64,000 nucleotides of DNA. Source: Belnapia sp. F-4-1. GTDB lineage: Bacteria > Pseudomonadota > Alphaproteobacteria > Acetobacterales > Acetobacteraceae. Under the pieces are notes generated by a model. That model was not told where the DNA came from. It ran no database searches and was given only the letters and a program-made list of their open reading frames with translations. The translations under genes and the position numbers were made by a program. Location: the NCBI RefSeq assembly GCF_000802185.1, contig NZ_KN676113.1, positions 2,252,819-2,316,818 of the forward strand. Direction: 5' to 3'. This document shows positions 35,349 to 45,345 of the stretch, in pieces (within the stretch, counting starts at the first letter, position 1; each line of letters begins with the position of its first letter).

Positions 35349-36968
35349 TCAGCATCCTGCGGCATGTGAGGTGTAGAGCGTGGCGGAGCCGCCTCGCTGC
35401 TCCTGCCAAAGGAGTGCGCCGCTGGTCCAGCCCGACCCCGCATCCAGTGCTTTTCGGGCGGCTTGGTACTGGATCGCGCTGGCGGCATCGCGGTCGCCGA
35501 AGTTGAGCAGCACGAGCTGACAGACCTGTGGCGGGATTCGGCGCACGACCTCGCTGGCATCCGTGCTCCGCAGAAGGAGTATGGGTTGATTGAAGGGTAA
35601 TTCGCGTAGCATGCTGCCAACGATACCGACGCCGTCCTGGCCGAAGGGCAGGACCACCAAGGTCGTGGGGCTGATGGCGGCTGCTAGGGCCGTGGCGGCG
35701 CTGCGGAAGGGCTGCTGCGTTGCCGGATGCAGGATCAGGCCGAGGCTGCTCGTCGCCTGGATGGTCAACAACAGGCCCAGCGCAAGGAGACTGAGTTGCG
35801 GAGCTTTACGTGACCATGCCTGGAAGGCTGCGGTCACCAGGGCGGCGACGAAGGGGGCAGCCAGGACGAGATAGCGAAGCTCGATCGGCATGGCGCCGAA
35901 CAATGCTCCCATCGGCAACAGGGCCAGCGAGGGAACAAGTGCGCCGAGCAGCCAAAGCCAGCGGGGGCGGCCAAGATGGCGCCACTGCAACAGGATGGCC
36001 AATGCGAGACCGGCCAGCAGAAGCACCAGCGTGCCGCCGACCAGGATCCGCGCGAGGCCGGCTGGCACATAGAGAGGCAATCCACCCAGCAGGCCGGCGG
36101 CATTGTATTGCGCTAGCCGCGACAACGCCGCCGGGAACGGGAGCACGGGGAATTGGGCGACCGACTGCCCGAGCGAGACGGCCCGCTGGGCCAGCCAGAA
36201 TTCTGCGGCGACGCCGACGAGCAGAAGGCTTGGGACTGCGGCGGTCGCGCCCAGACGGAGGCGCATCCCCCAACCGGGTGTCGCCAGCACCATCCATCCC
36301 AGGGTGGCCACCACCGGGAAGGCGGAAAAATAGTGGGTGCAGGTGGCAAGGCCACCCGCCAGCCCGGCTAAGCAAGCCAGCAGCAGCGGCCTACCCGAAC
36401 CAGGGCGCTGGGCTGCCAGCGCGCACCATACGGTCAAACCCATGAGCAGTTGAGCGAGAACGTAGCCTCTCACTACATGCGCCATGATCTCGAAGCCGTA
36501 GGACAGGGCTAGCACCAGCCCGAGGATGATGGGAGGCAGGCCAGCCAGCCAGGCCACCCGCATCCAGACCAGCACGGCACCGAGCGCCAGGATCACGCTG
36601 AAGGCGCGAAGCGCGACCAGATCGTTGCCCACCACCGCCCGCCAAAGGCTGAGGGCGATGAAGTACAGCGGCGGATGGACATCGGTCGTGCGCATCAGCT
36701 GATTGGCCGTGGCGGCGTCGGCCCGATGGGTGAAGAGGCCCGCCTGGCTCTCCGGCGTGAACACGACGCTCGGCCAGTCCGGCCTGGCGGTTCCGCCCGT
36801 GATGAACACGGAATAGTTCTCGTCGTACTCCGTGCTGCGGTTCAACGCCGCGGCAATGAGCAGGACCGCCGCCATCACCAGAACGAGGCCCGCTTTCGTC
36901 CATGGAAAAGCACGGGTGCCTGGGCTCCGAGCGGTGTCGCCGAAGGCGGCGGGCGTGCTGAGGCTCAC
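35349..36968 (-). CDS. GT39-type (ArnT/PMT-like) membrane glycosyltransferase
   Basis: This 539-residue polytopic protein has about a dozen hydrophobic segments. The first outer loop has STEYDENYSVF with the acidic pair expected of GT-C catalytic sites, followed by TTDVHPPLYFIALSLWRAVV, the HPPLYF motif of the dolichyl-phosphate-mannose/ArnT superfamily. A ~90-residue soluble tail ends the protein. These enzymes transfer a sugar from a polyprenyl-phosphate donor to lipid A, protein or lipid acceptors in the periplasm. It is not linked to other cell-envelope genes here and is flanked by degenerate DNA. Confidence 0.75.
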   Translation of the reverse strand: MSLSTPAAFGDTARSPGTRAFPWTKAGLVLVMAAVLLIAAALNRSTEYDENYSVFITGGTARPDWPSVVFTPESQAGLFTHRADAATANQLMRTTDVHPPLYFIALSLWRAVVGNDLVALRAFSVILALGAVLVWMRVAWLAGLPPIILGLVLALSYGFEIMAHVVRGYVLAQLLMGLTVWCALAAQRPGSGRPLLLACLAGLAGGLATCTHYFSAFPVVATLGWMVLATPGWGMRLRLGATAAVPSLLLVGVAAEFWLAQRAVSLGQSVAQFPVLPFPAALSRLAQYNAAGLLGGLPLYVPAGLARILVGGTLVLLLAGLALAILLQWRHLGRPRWLWLLGALVPSLALLPMGALFGAMPIELRYLVLAAPFVAALVTAAFQAWSRKAPQLSLLALGLLLTIQATSSLGLILHPATQQPFRSAATALAAAISPTTLVVLPFGQDGVGIVGSMLRELPFNQPILLLRSTDASEVVRRIPPQVCQLVLLNFGDRDAASAIQYQAARKALDAGSGWTSGALLWQEQRGGSATLYTSHAAGC

Positions 36969-37691
36969 AGCGAACTCCTTATCACGTTCTTAGCCTCTCC
37001 CGTCCGGCATCGCGGGGCCGGATCGCGGCTCATGCTGGTCATGACCAGTCCATCTTGCTTGACAAGGTTGCGGGGTGGACATCGGTCCTGGTTTGGAAGC
37101 TGATTGGCAAAAGCCGGCTGGAAGCCGGTTGTGCTGCCCTGATCCATGACATGCAGGGGCCAAGCTGCAGCCGGCAGCGCTGATTATTGCCCCGCACTTT
37201 GATAGATTCCAAAGCGACTAACTCGAAAACCAGCGTACTCAGATACGCTCCCAGAGGATATTTTTCATTCTCAACATAATCTATCCGCATAATATTATCT
37301 TACGATTTTTCGTCTTAAAAAAAGTTAGTTCACTAATTTTATTTCAAGTATATAAACTAAAGAAAAACCGAGTTAGCGAAAAGCCAGGGAATTCTTGCAA
37401 AAAATCAAATCCGATTACCAGAACCAACTGAAGCATGATGAATCTGAAATTTTTGGGAATACGGGAAGCAACACAACTTACTGCTGTATTTTTGGTCCTG
37501 CTATCGGCTTGCTGGCTTATGATTTTTTTGAGCGGAAGTTATTCAACCTTGACTTTTCAGAATGTGCATTTTTTGATAGTGATGTTCTAATAGCATTCTA
37601 ATCTAGAATTGTCAACCTGCGAGCGTCGGTGCGACGAGCCGCTGGATCCGAATAGTATCCCGGCCGTGGTTGAGCCGTTACGCGCTTCGGC
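36969..37691. other. AT-rich island of foreign-looking DNA
   Basis: From about 37190 to 37620 base composition changes sharply to AT-rich, with runs such as aaaaaaagtt and attttatttc, in an otherwise high-GC window. Two short frames look protein-like: minus strand from ATG 37290 (MRIDYVENEKYPLGAYLSTL) and plus strand from TTG 37395 (68 residues, CCIFGPAIGLLAYDFFERKL). Neither matches a family I know, and both may be truncated foreign genes. 36969-37189 shows nothing. Confidence 0.5.
37395..37601 (+). CDS. Hypothetical AT-rich ORF, possibly a fragment
   Basis: This 68-residue frame starts at TTG, with no clear Shine-Dalgarno sequence. It contains CCIFGPAIGLLAYDFFERKL, a moderately hydrophobic patch, and a polar, Lys/Asn-rich N-terminus. 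Codon use is AT-rich and quite unlike every other gene in the window, which indicates recent transfer or remnant phage/island DNA. No function can be proposed, and it may not be expressed. Confidence 0.25.
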   Translation: MQKIKSDYQNQLKHDESEIFGNTGSNTTYCCIFGPAIGLLAYDFFERKLFNLDFSECAFFDSDVLIAF

Positions 37692-38335
37692 ATGTTATTA
37701 AAGCACAACGTCGCTCGCCGCCACCACATACGCAAAGCCGATACCGGGTCCATAACTGGCCAGCCTATGAGCCGGCTTGACGCGGCGTGGCGACCTGACG
37801 CTCTGGTTCGATGCGGCTGTCCTGAACGGGTGGCAGGCGCCGCGGCGGATCACGCCGGTGGCTAGGCCCGATACTCGGACATGGCGATCGAGCTGATGCT
37901 GTAGCTCGCCTTGCAGATCGCCTTGCGCCAAGTGGAAGGCTTCACCACGAGCGTGCTCCGGCTGCTTGGGCAGGAACTGCGGGTGCCCGATCGCACAAGG
38001 CTCAGCCGTCGCGGCCGCAAGTTTGCCGGGTGGTAGTCCAAGGTCATCCCATGCGGCCCGATGCCTCTGCCGATCGACAGCACCGGCATCCGGCTCATCG
38101 CAAAGAGGGGACGGGGACCTGGCAGAGGGCGACGAGATACAGACGGCGCAATCTGCCGAGGCCGCGGTCGACAGATACAAGGCGATCATCGCCCCCAAGC
38201 TATGCGCACGCCTCTTGCCTACCCAGCAAAGCGAAGCCGCCGTGGCTGTCGAGGTGCTCAACCGCATAACCGGCTGGCGACGCCGGTTTCCACTCGTGCC
38301 GCCGACCTGGCTCAAGTGGCTACTGGGGTCATGCT
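37692..38335 (+). pseudogene. IS5-family transposase, multiply disrupted
   Basis: It begins MLLKHNVARRHHIRKADT, like the IS5-type N-terminus at 21989. Then, through stops and frameshifts, it reads ARYSDMAIELML, LALQIALRQVEGFTTSVLRL, RLSRRGRKFAGW, GPMPLPIDSTGIRLI (the first catalytic Asp region) and fragments of the core to about 38335. Several in-frame stops (for example just before ARYSDM) show that it is dead. Confidence 0.75.
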
Positions 38336-38340
38336 GCCGG

Positions 38341-39001
38341 CGCCCCTAACCTCCGTGCACCATCGCTTTGCCTGGGCATGCCAATGCCAATCTCGACCGT
38401 TCGATCGAGATGACAAGCACCGCGCCCCCATCCGCCGCGAGTTCAGGGCTACCAGCCGGCTGTTGATCATCGTGCCCACCTTCGTCAGCCGGATGGCCAC
38501 CACGGCCCGTGGCGAGCGGCTAAAGGGTGAGGACGCCCAAGGGTGCCCATGGCAACAAGCTGCACCATCCCGACCGGCAAGGGAGCATGCAACCCTGTGG
38601 GGTTTGGCCCGGCCCGGTTGCATCCGGGCTCGCGGGAGGAAATCCTATGCTGACCGTGAGCATGAAAGTTCTGGGCAATGGACCTTGCCGAGGCAGGGTT
38701 CAGGTCTGTGCGGAAGTGCTAGAGCAGAATTCGCTCTGCGCGGAGATCATCTCCCAAAGGCTTACATGCTCTCTGCCTGCGGCTGCTGGTGCTGCCACGT
38801 CGCGACCGGGCTTCCTGGCTGAAGCCGCTGCTTCTGTGGCAGGTGCCGGCTACGCTGGAGCGCACAGGCGTAGAGCGGTATCTTGAAGAGGTGTTAGCCT
38901 CTGATGTCATTGTCACGAGGCTGGCCCAGCCGCTTCATTCGTGAGCGAGGCCAATAGCCTCGCAATACTGCCAACAGCCCTATCGAACAGGACGCTTCGA
39001 C
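38341..39001. other. Gene-poor stretch with one gene-like fragment
   Basis: No complete gene is seen. On the plus strand, 38762-38944 reads LRLLVLPRRDRASWLKPLLL and TGVERYLEEVLASDVIVTRL and ends in a proper stop. It looks like the C-terminal end of a real protein, but I cannot name a family and there is no start. The remainder holds nothing recognisable; the promoter of the alcohol dehydrogenase should lie near 38945-39001. Confidence 0.35.
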
Positions 39002-40135
39002 ATGCGCATGCAGGCCGCCATCATGTATCAGCAGGGGTTGCCGCGTCCCTATGCAAGCAGCACGCCGCTGGTGATCGAGGATGTGGAATTGGAGGGTCCA
39101 GGTCCGGGCGAGGTGCTGATCGAGATCGCCGCTGCCGGCCTCTGCCATTCCGACCTATCAGCGATCGAAGGCATCCGCCCCAGGCCGCTGCCGGTCGTAA
39201 TCGGGCATGAAGGTGCGGGAATTGTGCGTGAATGCGGCGAGGGCATCACCGATCTCAAGCCGGGAGATCATGTCGTCACCGTTTTCGTCTCGTCATGTGG
39301 GGCATGCCGGTTCTGCATCCGCGGCCGTCCGAATATCTGCCCAAGCGGTTCGGCAGCGCGGGCGGCCGGCACGCTGATGTCCGGGGCGAAGCGCATCCGG
39401 CGCCTCAATGGAGAGGCGATCAACCATGGCAGCGGGCTGTCACTGTTTGCCCAGTACGCGGTTGTGGCTCGGCGGGCGATGGTGAAGGTTGACCCGGCGA
39501 TTCCGCTGGACGACGCGGCGATCTTTGGCTGTGCGGTGATGACTGGCGCCGGTGCCGTGCTAAACACGGCGGGTATGCAGGCCGGCGATACGATCGCGGT
39601 GGTGGGCCTCGGCGGCGTCGGCATGAATGCGTTGTTCGCGGCGGTCGCCGGTGGTGCGGAGCGTATCATCGCCATCGATACCAGCGCCGAGAAGCTCGGT
39701 CTCGCCCGACACTGGGGCGCGACCGACACCTTCCTTGCCACCGATGCGGATTGCGTCGAACGGATCAAGGCAGTGACTGATGGCGGCGTCGAAACGGTCA
39801 TTGAGACTGCCGGCAACATCCGTGCGATGGAACTCGCCTATGCGGTCACCGCCCGAGGCGGCAGCGTCGTCAGTGCCGGGCTGCCGGCCCAGGGATCGAA
39901 TTTCTCTTATATGCACGCCGGGCTGGTGTCGGACGAGAAGAGCATTCTCGGCAGCTATATGGGCAGCTGCGTGCCAGAGCGGGACATCCCGCGCTTTCTC
40001 GGTCTCTACAAGCGCGGCAAGCTTCCGGTGGAACGGCTCAAATCGGGCAGCTTGCCTTTGGCTGAAATCAATGCCGGATTCGACCGGCTGGCCGATGGCA
40101 GCGTGTTACGGCAACTGCTGCAGCCGAACAGCTAG
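39002..40135 (+). CDS. Zinc-dependent alcohol dehydrogenase
   Basis: This 377-residue medium-chain dehydrogenase has catalytic zinc ligands Cys48, His69 and Glu70 (GLCHSD; GHEGAGIV), structural zinc cysteines 99, 102, 105 and 113 (CGACRFCIRGRPNIC), and the Rossmann motif VVGLGGVGMNAL. It resembles class III-like/aryl or benzyl alcohol dehydrogenases, oxidising a primary alcohol to an aldehyde with NAD+. ATG 39002 or 39008 can start it. The next gene is a flavin-dependent monooxygenase on the same strand, 182 bp away, so both may act on one small hydrophobic substrate. Confidence 0.85.
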   Translation: MRMQAAIMYQQGLPRPYASSTPLVIEDVELEGPGPGEVLIEIAAAGLCHSDLSAIEGIRPRPLPVVIGHEGAGIVRECGEGITDLKPGDHVVTVFVSSCGACRFCIRGRPNICPSGSAARAAGTLMSGAKRIRRLNGEAINHGSGLSLFAQYAVVARRAMVKVDPAIPLDDAAIFGCAVMTGAGAVLNTAGMQAGDTIAVVGLGGVGMNALFAAVAGGAERIIAIDTSAEKLGLARHWGATDTFLATDADCVERIKAVTDGGVETVIETAGNIRAMELAYAVTARGGSVVSAGLPAQGSNFSYMHAGLVSDEKSILGSYMGSCVPERDIPRFLGLYKRGKLPVERLKSGSLPLAEINAGFDRLADGSVLRQLLQPNS

Positions 40136-40317
40136 ATGGCGGCATAGCTTCCAAATGAATCTGCACATCTTGCCGACGGCCAGGTATGCCGCCTATCGTT
40201 CCCATAAAATGCCAAGATGTGTCGCGTAGACGGGCCGTACCTGCCGCACGCGCATCCGCCATGACGGCTTGGTGGCCAGATGTGTGCCGCCGGCATCCGC
40301 ATTCAGGAGACGTCCGC

Positions 40318-41547
40318 ATGCCCCGGCTTGGTTTCGGTGCCTTCCTCGCTCCCCATCACCCGATCGGCGAGCATCCCATGCTGCAGTTCCGCCGCGACCT
40401 TGATCTAGTGGAACATTTGGATCGACTTGGCTACGACGAATTCTGGTGTGGCGAACACCATTCCAGCGGATGGGAGATGATTGCATCGCCCGAGATGTTC
40501 CTGGCTGCCGCAGGCGAGCGTACGAAGCGCATCAAGCTGGCGACCGGTGTGGTGTCGCTGCCGTACCACCATCCATTTCATGTGGCGCAGCGAATGGTGC
40601 AGCTCGACCATATGACCGGCGGCCGAGCGATCTTCGGCTCCGGCCCCGGCGCTCTTGCTTCGGATGCTCACACGCTCGGCATCGACCCGATGCTGCTCCG
40701 CGACCGGCAGGACGAAGCGATTGGCATCATCCGCCGGCTGTTCCAGGGCGAACGCGTTACCCATCGTAGCGAGTGGTTTAATCTGAACGATGCCGCACTG
40801 CAGCTTCTGCCGTTGCAGGAAGAGATGCCGTTCGCGGTCGCTTCCCAGATTAGCCCATCGGGCATGACGCTTGCGGGCAAGCATGGCATCGGCATTATCT
40901 CGATCGGCTCGCTCTCGAACGAGGGGCTGAACGCACTGCCGACGCAATGGGGTTTCGCCGAGGCTGCCGCAGTTAAGCATCAAACTGTGGTGAGCCGGAA
41001 CAACTGGCGCGTGCTGCTAAGCTGGCACATCGCCGAGACACGCGAGCGGGCACGTGCTGAGGCCCGTGATGGGCTGCTGCGGCATCACAACGAATACATC
41101 GCGGGTACTCTGCAGCGTCCAGGTGCCAAGCCATTCACCGACCCGGATGAGGCAGTAGACAAATCTGCTTTCGGCCAAGGCGCGGTAGCGACAATCGGGA
41201 CACCAGATGACCTCATTGCCCGCATCAAGGAGGTGCTGGCCATCAGCGGCGGTTTTGGCACCGTGGTTGGCTTTGTCCATGATTGGGCCAACCCGGAGAA
41301 CACCTTCCGCAGCTGGGACATGGTGGCGCGCTATGTGGTGCCGGAAATCAACGGCTATCTCACCGGGCTGCGCAAGTCACGCGAGTTCGTAGCCAGCAAC
41401 CGCGAGTATTTCGACCGAGCACGGGAGGCGGTGATGGCGAAGATCAACGAGAACGCGACCGCCGCCGAGGCGCTGAAGGTCACGAAGTCACAGATGCTGG
41501 CAGCCTCGTCCAGCAACGTGCCGGAGTTCGGCAAGCGGCACAGCTGA
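40318..41547 (+). CDS. LLM-class flavin-dependent monooxygenase (limonene monooxygenase-like)
   Basis: This 409-residue luciferase-like TIM-barrel protein starts MPRLGFGAFLAPHHPIGEHP and contains LGYDEFWCGEHHSSGWEM, LATGVVSLPYHHPFHVAQRM and RAIFGSGPGALASDA, as in limonene 1,2-monooxygenase-type LLM enzymes. It uses reduced flavin supplied by a separate reductase, which is not encoded nearby. ATG 40318 is preferred; the open frame extends to 40186 without family similarity. Paired with the upstream zinc alcohol dehydrogenase it suggests oxidation of a terpene-like or alicyclic compound. Confidence 0.85.
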   Translation: MPRLGFGAFLAPHHPIGEHPMLQFRRDLDLVEHLDRLGYDEFWCGEHHSSGWEMIASPEMFLAAAGERTKRIKLATGVVSLPYHHPFHVAQRMVQLDHMTGGRAIFGSGPGALASDAHTLGIDPMLLRDRQDEAIGIIRRLFQGERVTHRSEWFNLNDAALQLLPLQEEMPFAVASQISPSGMTLAGKHGIGIISIGSLSNEGLNALPTQWGFAEAAAVKHQTVVSRNNWRVLLSWHIAETRERARAEARDGLLRHHNEYIAGTLQRPGAKPFTDPDEAVDKSAFGQGAVATIGTPDDLIARIKEVLAISGGFGTVVGFVHDWANPENTFRSWDMVARYVVPEINGYLTGLRKSREFVASNREYFDRAREAVMAKINENATAAEALKVTKSQMLAASSSNVPEFGKRHS

Positions 41548-41619
41548 AGAGGCAAGATTTAGATTTTTCCATTTCACTCGGGCGCATAGCCTGGAGTTGG
41601 CGAGGTAGCTCCTGCACTC

Positions 41620-42290
41620 GGTTGGAGTGGAGGTGCCGAGCAAGCGGCCATTGGTGGGCCAGAGCGCCTCGCGTGGTGAACTCTTGCTGTCCATTAAAGT
41701 TCGATACCGCCGTCTGAGTGGCGAACGGGCGAGTGCTTCGAGGTGCCGCGCCAGTCGCGTCACAAGGGCAACTGATGTTCCGGCTGTTGCCATGATGCCG
41801 AACCACAAGTTGCTATCTGGCACAGGGTGGCCAAGCTCCGCCATGGTCGGCACCTCGGACAGTTCCAGAGCGCACTTCGGCCCAAGCATGGCAAGCGGCC
41901 GAATTTGTCCGGTCTGGTAAGAGCCGACCGCGCCTGCCATCCCGTGGGCCAGGAGCGGCACACGGCCGCCGATCCCATCCTGCATCAGCGGCGCCGTACC
42001 ACGATCGGTCACATAGGTTAGGAAGATGTCCAGCGCCCGGCACACTGTCTCCCTGCCAGAATGCCCGGTGCCGCCCACGCCGGTGGTGCTGTAAGCGCGA
42101 GGGCGCCGGGTTCGGCGCGCGGCTGCGACCCCGCCTCCAAGTCGCGCCAAGGTTGGCTCGCGGCACACCAGAAAACGTTCGGCGCCGTGCCGAAGGCCCC
42201 GATGGGAGCGAGGATGTCGCTGGTACGTGCGACCGGCAACCCCACCCTTGCGCTGCCAGCCGGCCCAAATCGGTAATGGCAAGTTGTGAG
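41620..42290 (-). pseudogene. Bug/TctC-type solute-binding protein, disrupted
   Basis: Pieces of a tripartite-tricarboxylate binding protein occur in different minus-strand frames: PIGAFGTAPNVFWCAASQPW in one, then YVTDRGTAPLMQDGIGGRVP, TGQIRPLAMLGPKCALELSE and VPTMAELGHPVPDSNLWFGI in another, with a further shift towards the C-terminus. No signal peptide or intact start remains. The intact family member in this window is at 52854-53828. Confidence 0.7.
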
Positions 42291-42301
42291 CCGTGACCGC
42301 C

Positions 42302-44323
42302 TTACTTGAAGTACCATTGCTCCGGATGCGCCCCCCAAGGGGTGCGGATGTGCTGCGAGATACCCGTCCGGCCGGGCACATTCTCAAGCCGCTCGCTGAC
42401 CACTCGCACGCCCATGAAGGCGGGGGACAGACCGACCAGTCCGATACCCCATTGCTGCTCCACCGCAAGCTTCCAGATCTCCTGCGCCGTGCGATTCCGC
42501 TCCTCCTCCCGCTGCCCGGTCGCCTTCCGCATCAGGTCGAAGGCTTTCAGCATCTCGGGCTCGGCGGGCCGGATGCCGCGCTCGCCGTTGGAGGCGAACC
42601 ACAAGGCATAGCCATTCCCCATCACTCCGGCCGTCGGGTCCACCGGCAGGCAGTAGCGCGGATACAGGTAGAGGCTTTCTGTGCCGTTGTTGGTCCAGAG
42701 CAGGATCTGGGTCTGGTCGTTGCGGGCTCGGGTCAGGGCCAGGCTACGCTCCTGCACCTTCACATCACCGGCGATGCCGATTTGCCGCCAATGCTGCACG
42801 ATCATCTCAGCCTGTTGCGGCCAAGTCGGCGAGAGCGTCTGCGCCACGGTAATCTCCAGCCGCAGGCGCTGGCCGTTGTCCCGGCGGAGGCGATAGCCCT
42901 CACGGTCCTTTCGGTTGAGGCCCAGCCCGTCGAGCATCTTGTTCGCCTGCGCAGGATCATGCGTGGACCAGCGCTGGCGCCACTCCTCGCCTGGGCTTTC
43001 CGGCAGCACATCGGCCGGGATCACCGATCCGGGTGTGCCGAGTCCCAGCCAGAAGGCTTCGTTGAGTTGCTCGCGGTCGATGCCGAGGGCGAGGGCGCGG
43101 CGGAACTGCGCCTGGCCCAGCCAGTGCGCGATCTCCTTGTCGTCGGTGAAATTGGGGTTCGGAAACAGCACTGAATCGGCACCATTGAAGCCGAGGTCCA
43201 GATGCACCTTGTAACGGCTTCGCTGCTGGTTCTCGATGATCACCGGCAGTTTGCCCAGGTCGATGAAACGCTCCTGGTAGTCGTAGTCGCCAGCGATGGC
43301 GCGCAGGTTCACCACCTCTGGATTCTCCGCCAGCGTCATCTGGATGCGGTCGAGATAGGGTAGCTGTTGTCCTGCAGTGTCAACGGCGTAGTAGAATGGG
43401 TTGCGCTCCAACACCCATAGGCTGGTGTTGATCGGCTGCACCATCCGCCAAGCCGCGAGCGTCGGCAGCTCCTTGTTCAGGCGCCAGTCCGACTTGTACT
43501 GGAAAAGCTGGACCCAATTGCCGAAGCCTGCGGCGCGGGCCTGCGTATTCAGCGCCTCGGCCGAGCTGTACTTCGGCAGGAACTGCTTCAGGTAATGCGC
43601 CGGCGCGTAGAGCGCATAGGTCTGGCCATTGGACTGCAGCCGCGTTTGTCCGCCGCCGACAAGGGTGTCCCCGGCCATCAGGGCCGGGAAGAGGAAATAG
43701 GGCTCCTCGAATTCAAAGGCGATGGTCGCATCATCGACTTTCACCATGCGCCCAGGCTTGCCATTCGCCGCCAGTTCCGGCGCCGGGGCAGGTACCAGAT
43801 CCTTGTTGCTGTAGAGGTCCTCGAACCAGAAGATCCAGTCATCCGCGGTGCAAGGCGTGCCGTCCGACCAGCGCAGCCCGCGGCGGAGATGCAGGATGAT
43901 GCGCTTGCCATCCTCGCTCACCTCGTGATCGCGGGCCAGACAGGGCAGCACCTTGGTGCCCGTTTCGTCGAAGAACAATGGCTTGTCGGCTGACATCAGC
44001 CGGTTGCCGTTTTCGCTGTCGCCAGGACCGATGAAGCCGCGGCGCCAGGTGCCGCCATAGGTGCCGATGTTGCGCAGCGGCTGCACCACCATCACGTCCT
44101 GCGGCAGGCGCTGTTCCACCGGCGGCAGTACCCTGGCACGTACCTGCTCGGTGAGCATGGGCGCCTCTTTGAACTGCTTCGGCATCCGCGCCGGATCGGT
44201 GACGAGTGCTGGGCCTTCAAGCTTGCCGACCAGTCCCGACTGCTCAATGCCCGCCGGTTGCGCCAGGGCGGCTGTGCCGGCGAGTCCCGCCAGCAGGGTG
44301 ATACCAAATTCCCTCCGATGCAT
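42302..44323 (-). CDS. ABC transporter substrate-binding protein (SBP_bac_5), large
   Basis: This 673-residue periplasmic binding protein has an RR-containing signal peptide (MHRREFGITLLAGLAGTAAL, then AQ cleavage) and family core segments RRGLRWSDGTPCTADDWIFW and FRRALALGIDREQLNEAFWL. It is longer than typical DppA/OppA (~530), as are those annotated for large peptides or antimicrobial compounds. It is the last gene of the minus-strand Opp-type operon, 23 bp after the second ATPase, and is the likely specificity component of that importer. Confidence 0.85.
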   Translation of the reverse strand: MHRREFGITLLAGLAGTAALAQPAGIEQSGLVGKLEGPALVTDPARMPKQFKEAPMLTEQVRARVLPPVEQRLPQDVMVVQPLRNIGTYGGTWRRGFIGPGDSENGNRLMSADKPLFFDETGTKVLPCLARDHEVSEDGKRIILHLRRGLRWSDGTPCTADDWIFWFEDLYSNKDLVPAPAPELAANGKPGRMVKVDDATIAFEFEEPYFLFPALMAGDTLVGGGQTRLQSNGQTYALYAPAHYLKQFLPKYSSAEALNTQARAAGFGNWVQLFQYKSDWRLNKELPTLAAWRMVQPINTSLWVLERNPFYYAVDTAGQQLPYLDRIQMTLAENPEVVNLRAIAGDYDYQERFIDLGKLPVIIENQQRSRYKVHLDLGFNGADSVLFPNPNFTDDKEIAHWLGQAQFRRALALGIDREQLNEAFWLGLGTPGSVIPADVLPESPGEEWRQRWSTHDPAQANKMLDGLGLNRKDREGYRLRRDNGQRLRLEITVAQTLSPTWPQQAEMIVQHWRQIGIAGDVKVQERSLALTRARNDQTQILLWTNNGTESLYLYPRYCLPVDPTAGVMGNGYALWFASNGERGIRPAEPEMLKAFDLMRKATGQREEERNRTAQEIWKLAVEQQWGIGLVGLSPAFMGVRVVSERLENVPGRTGISQHIRTPWGAHPEQWYFK

Positions 44324-44346
44324 GGCCTACTCCCCTAATTATTGTT

Positions 44347-45345
44347 CTAGGCTACGCCCGCGAGGCTCAATTCCTTTGCGCGATGGCAGCTCACCCAGCG
44401 GCCGGGCTCGACCTCGCCGAGGTTCGGCTGTTCCGTCCTGCAACGCTCCACGGCATAGGGGCAGCGCGGGTGGAAGGCGCAGCCGGGCGGCGGCCGGGCC
44501 GGATCCGCGACCTCGCCGGTCACAGGGATGCGGCGGCCGCGTCGTGCAGGATCCGGTGCCGGCACGGCGGCCAGCAGGGCTTCGGTGTAGGGGTGCCGGG
44601 GGCTCCGGTACAGCGCATCGGTCGGCGCCACCTCGACCATGCGGCCCACATACATCACCGCCACGCGGTCACTGATATGCCTCACTACACCCAGGTCATG
44701 CGCGACGAACAGCATGGACAGGCTCAGCCGGTCCTGCAGATCAAGCAGCAGGTTGATGATCTGCGCCTGCACCGAGACATCGAGCGCCGAAACCGGCTCG
44801 TCCGCCACAACCAGCCTTGGGTGCAGCGCGAGCGCACGCGCGATGCCGATGCGCTGCCGCTGGCCGCCGCTGAAGGCATGCGGGAAGCGGGTGCGCGCAC
44901 TGGCAGGAAGCTGCACCAGCTCCAGCAGCTCCAGCACGCGGGCCTGGCGCTCGGCGGCAGGCACTCCGTTCACCTTCAGCGGCTCGGCGATAATGTCGCC
45001 AACCATCATGCGCGGGTTGAGCGAGGCGTAGGGGTCTTGGAAGATCATCTGGAGGTGCCGGCGCAGCGGCCGCAGCTCGCGCTTCGGCAGGGTGGCGAGA
45101 TCCACCTCCCGACCATCCTCGGGCCGGAAGCGAATGGCGCCCGAGGTGACGCTCTGCGCTCGCAAGATGCAGCGAGAGACCGTCGTCTTGCCGCAGCCGC
45201 TCTCCCCGACCAGCGCCAGAGTCTCACCCTCGGCGATATGGAAGCTGACGCCGTCCACCGCCCGCACCCGCCCCACCTCGCGCTGCAGCAGCCCGGCGCG
45301 GATTGGGAAATGCTTCTTCAGGTCGGAGACCTCGAGCACGTTCAT
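44347..45345 (-). CDS. Oligopeptide-type ABC transporter ATPase (OppF-like)
   Basis: This 332-residue ATPase has Walker [11 protein letters not shown]-loop [13 protein letters not shown], signature [15 protein letters not shown], Walker [13 protein letters not shown] and H-loop FVAHDLG. The C-terminal oligo_HPY region contains [13 protein letters not shown] and the iron-sulfur-type cysteines [14 protein letters not shown] seen in OppD/OppF. ATG 45345 overlaps the upstream stop (ATGA). It powers import with the OppD-like partner. Confidence 0.9.
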   Translation of the reverse strand: MNVLEVSDLKKHFPIRAGLLQREVGRVRAVDGVSFHIAEGETLALVGESGCGKTTVSRCILRAQSVTSGAIRFRPEDGREVDLATLPKRELRPLRRHLQMIFQDPYASLNPRMMVGDIIAEPLKVNGVPAAERQARVLELLELVQLPASARTRFPHAFSGGQRQRIGIARALALHPRLVVADEPVSALDVSVQAQIINLLLDLQDRLSLSMLFVAHDLGVVRHISDRVAVMYVGRMVEVAPTDALYRSPRHPYTEALLAAVPAPDPARRGRRIPVTGEVADPARPPPGCAFHPRCPYAVERCRTEQPNLGEVEPGRWVSCHRAKELSLAGVA

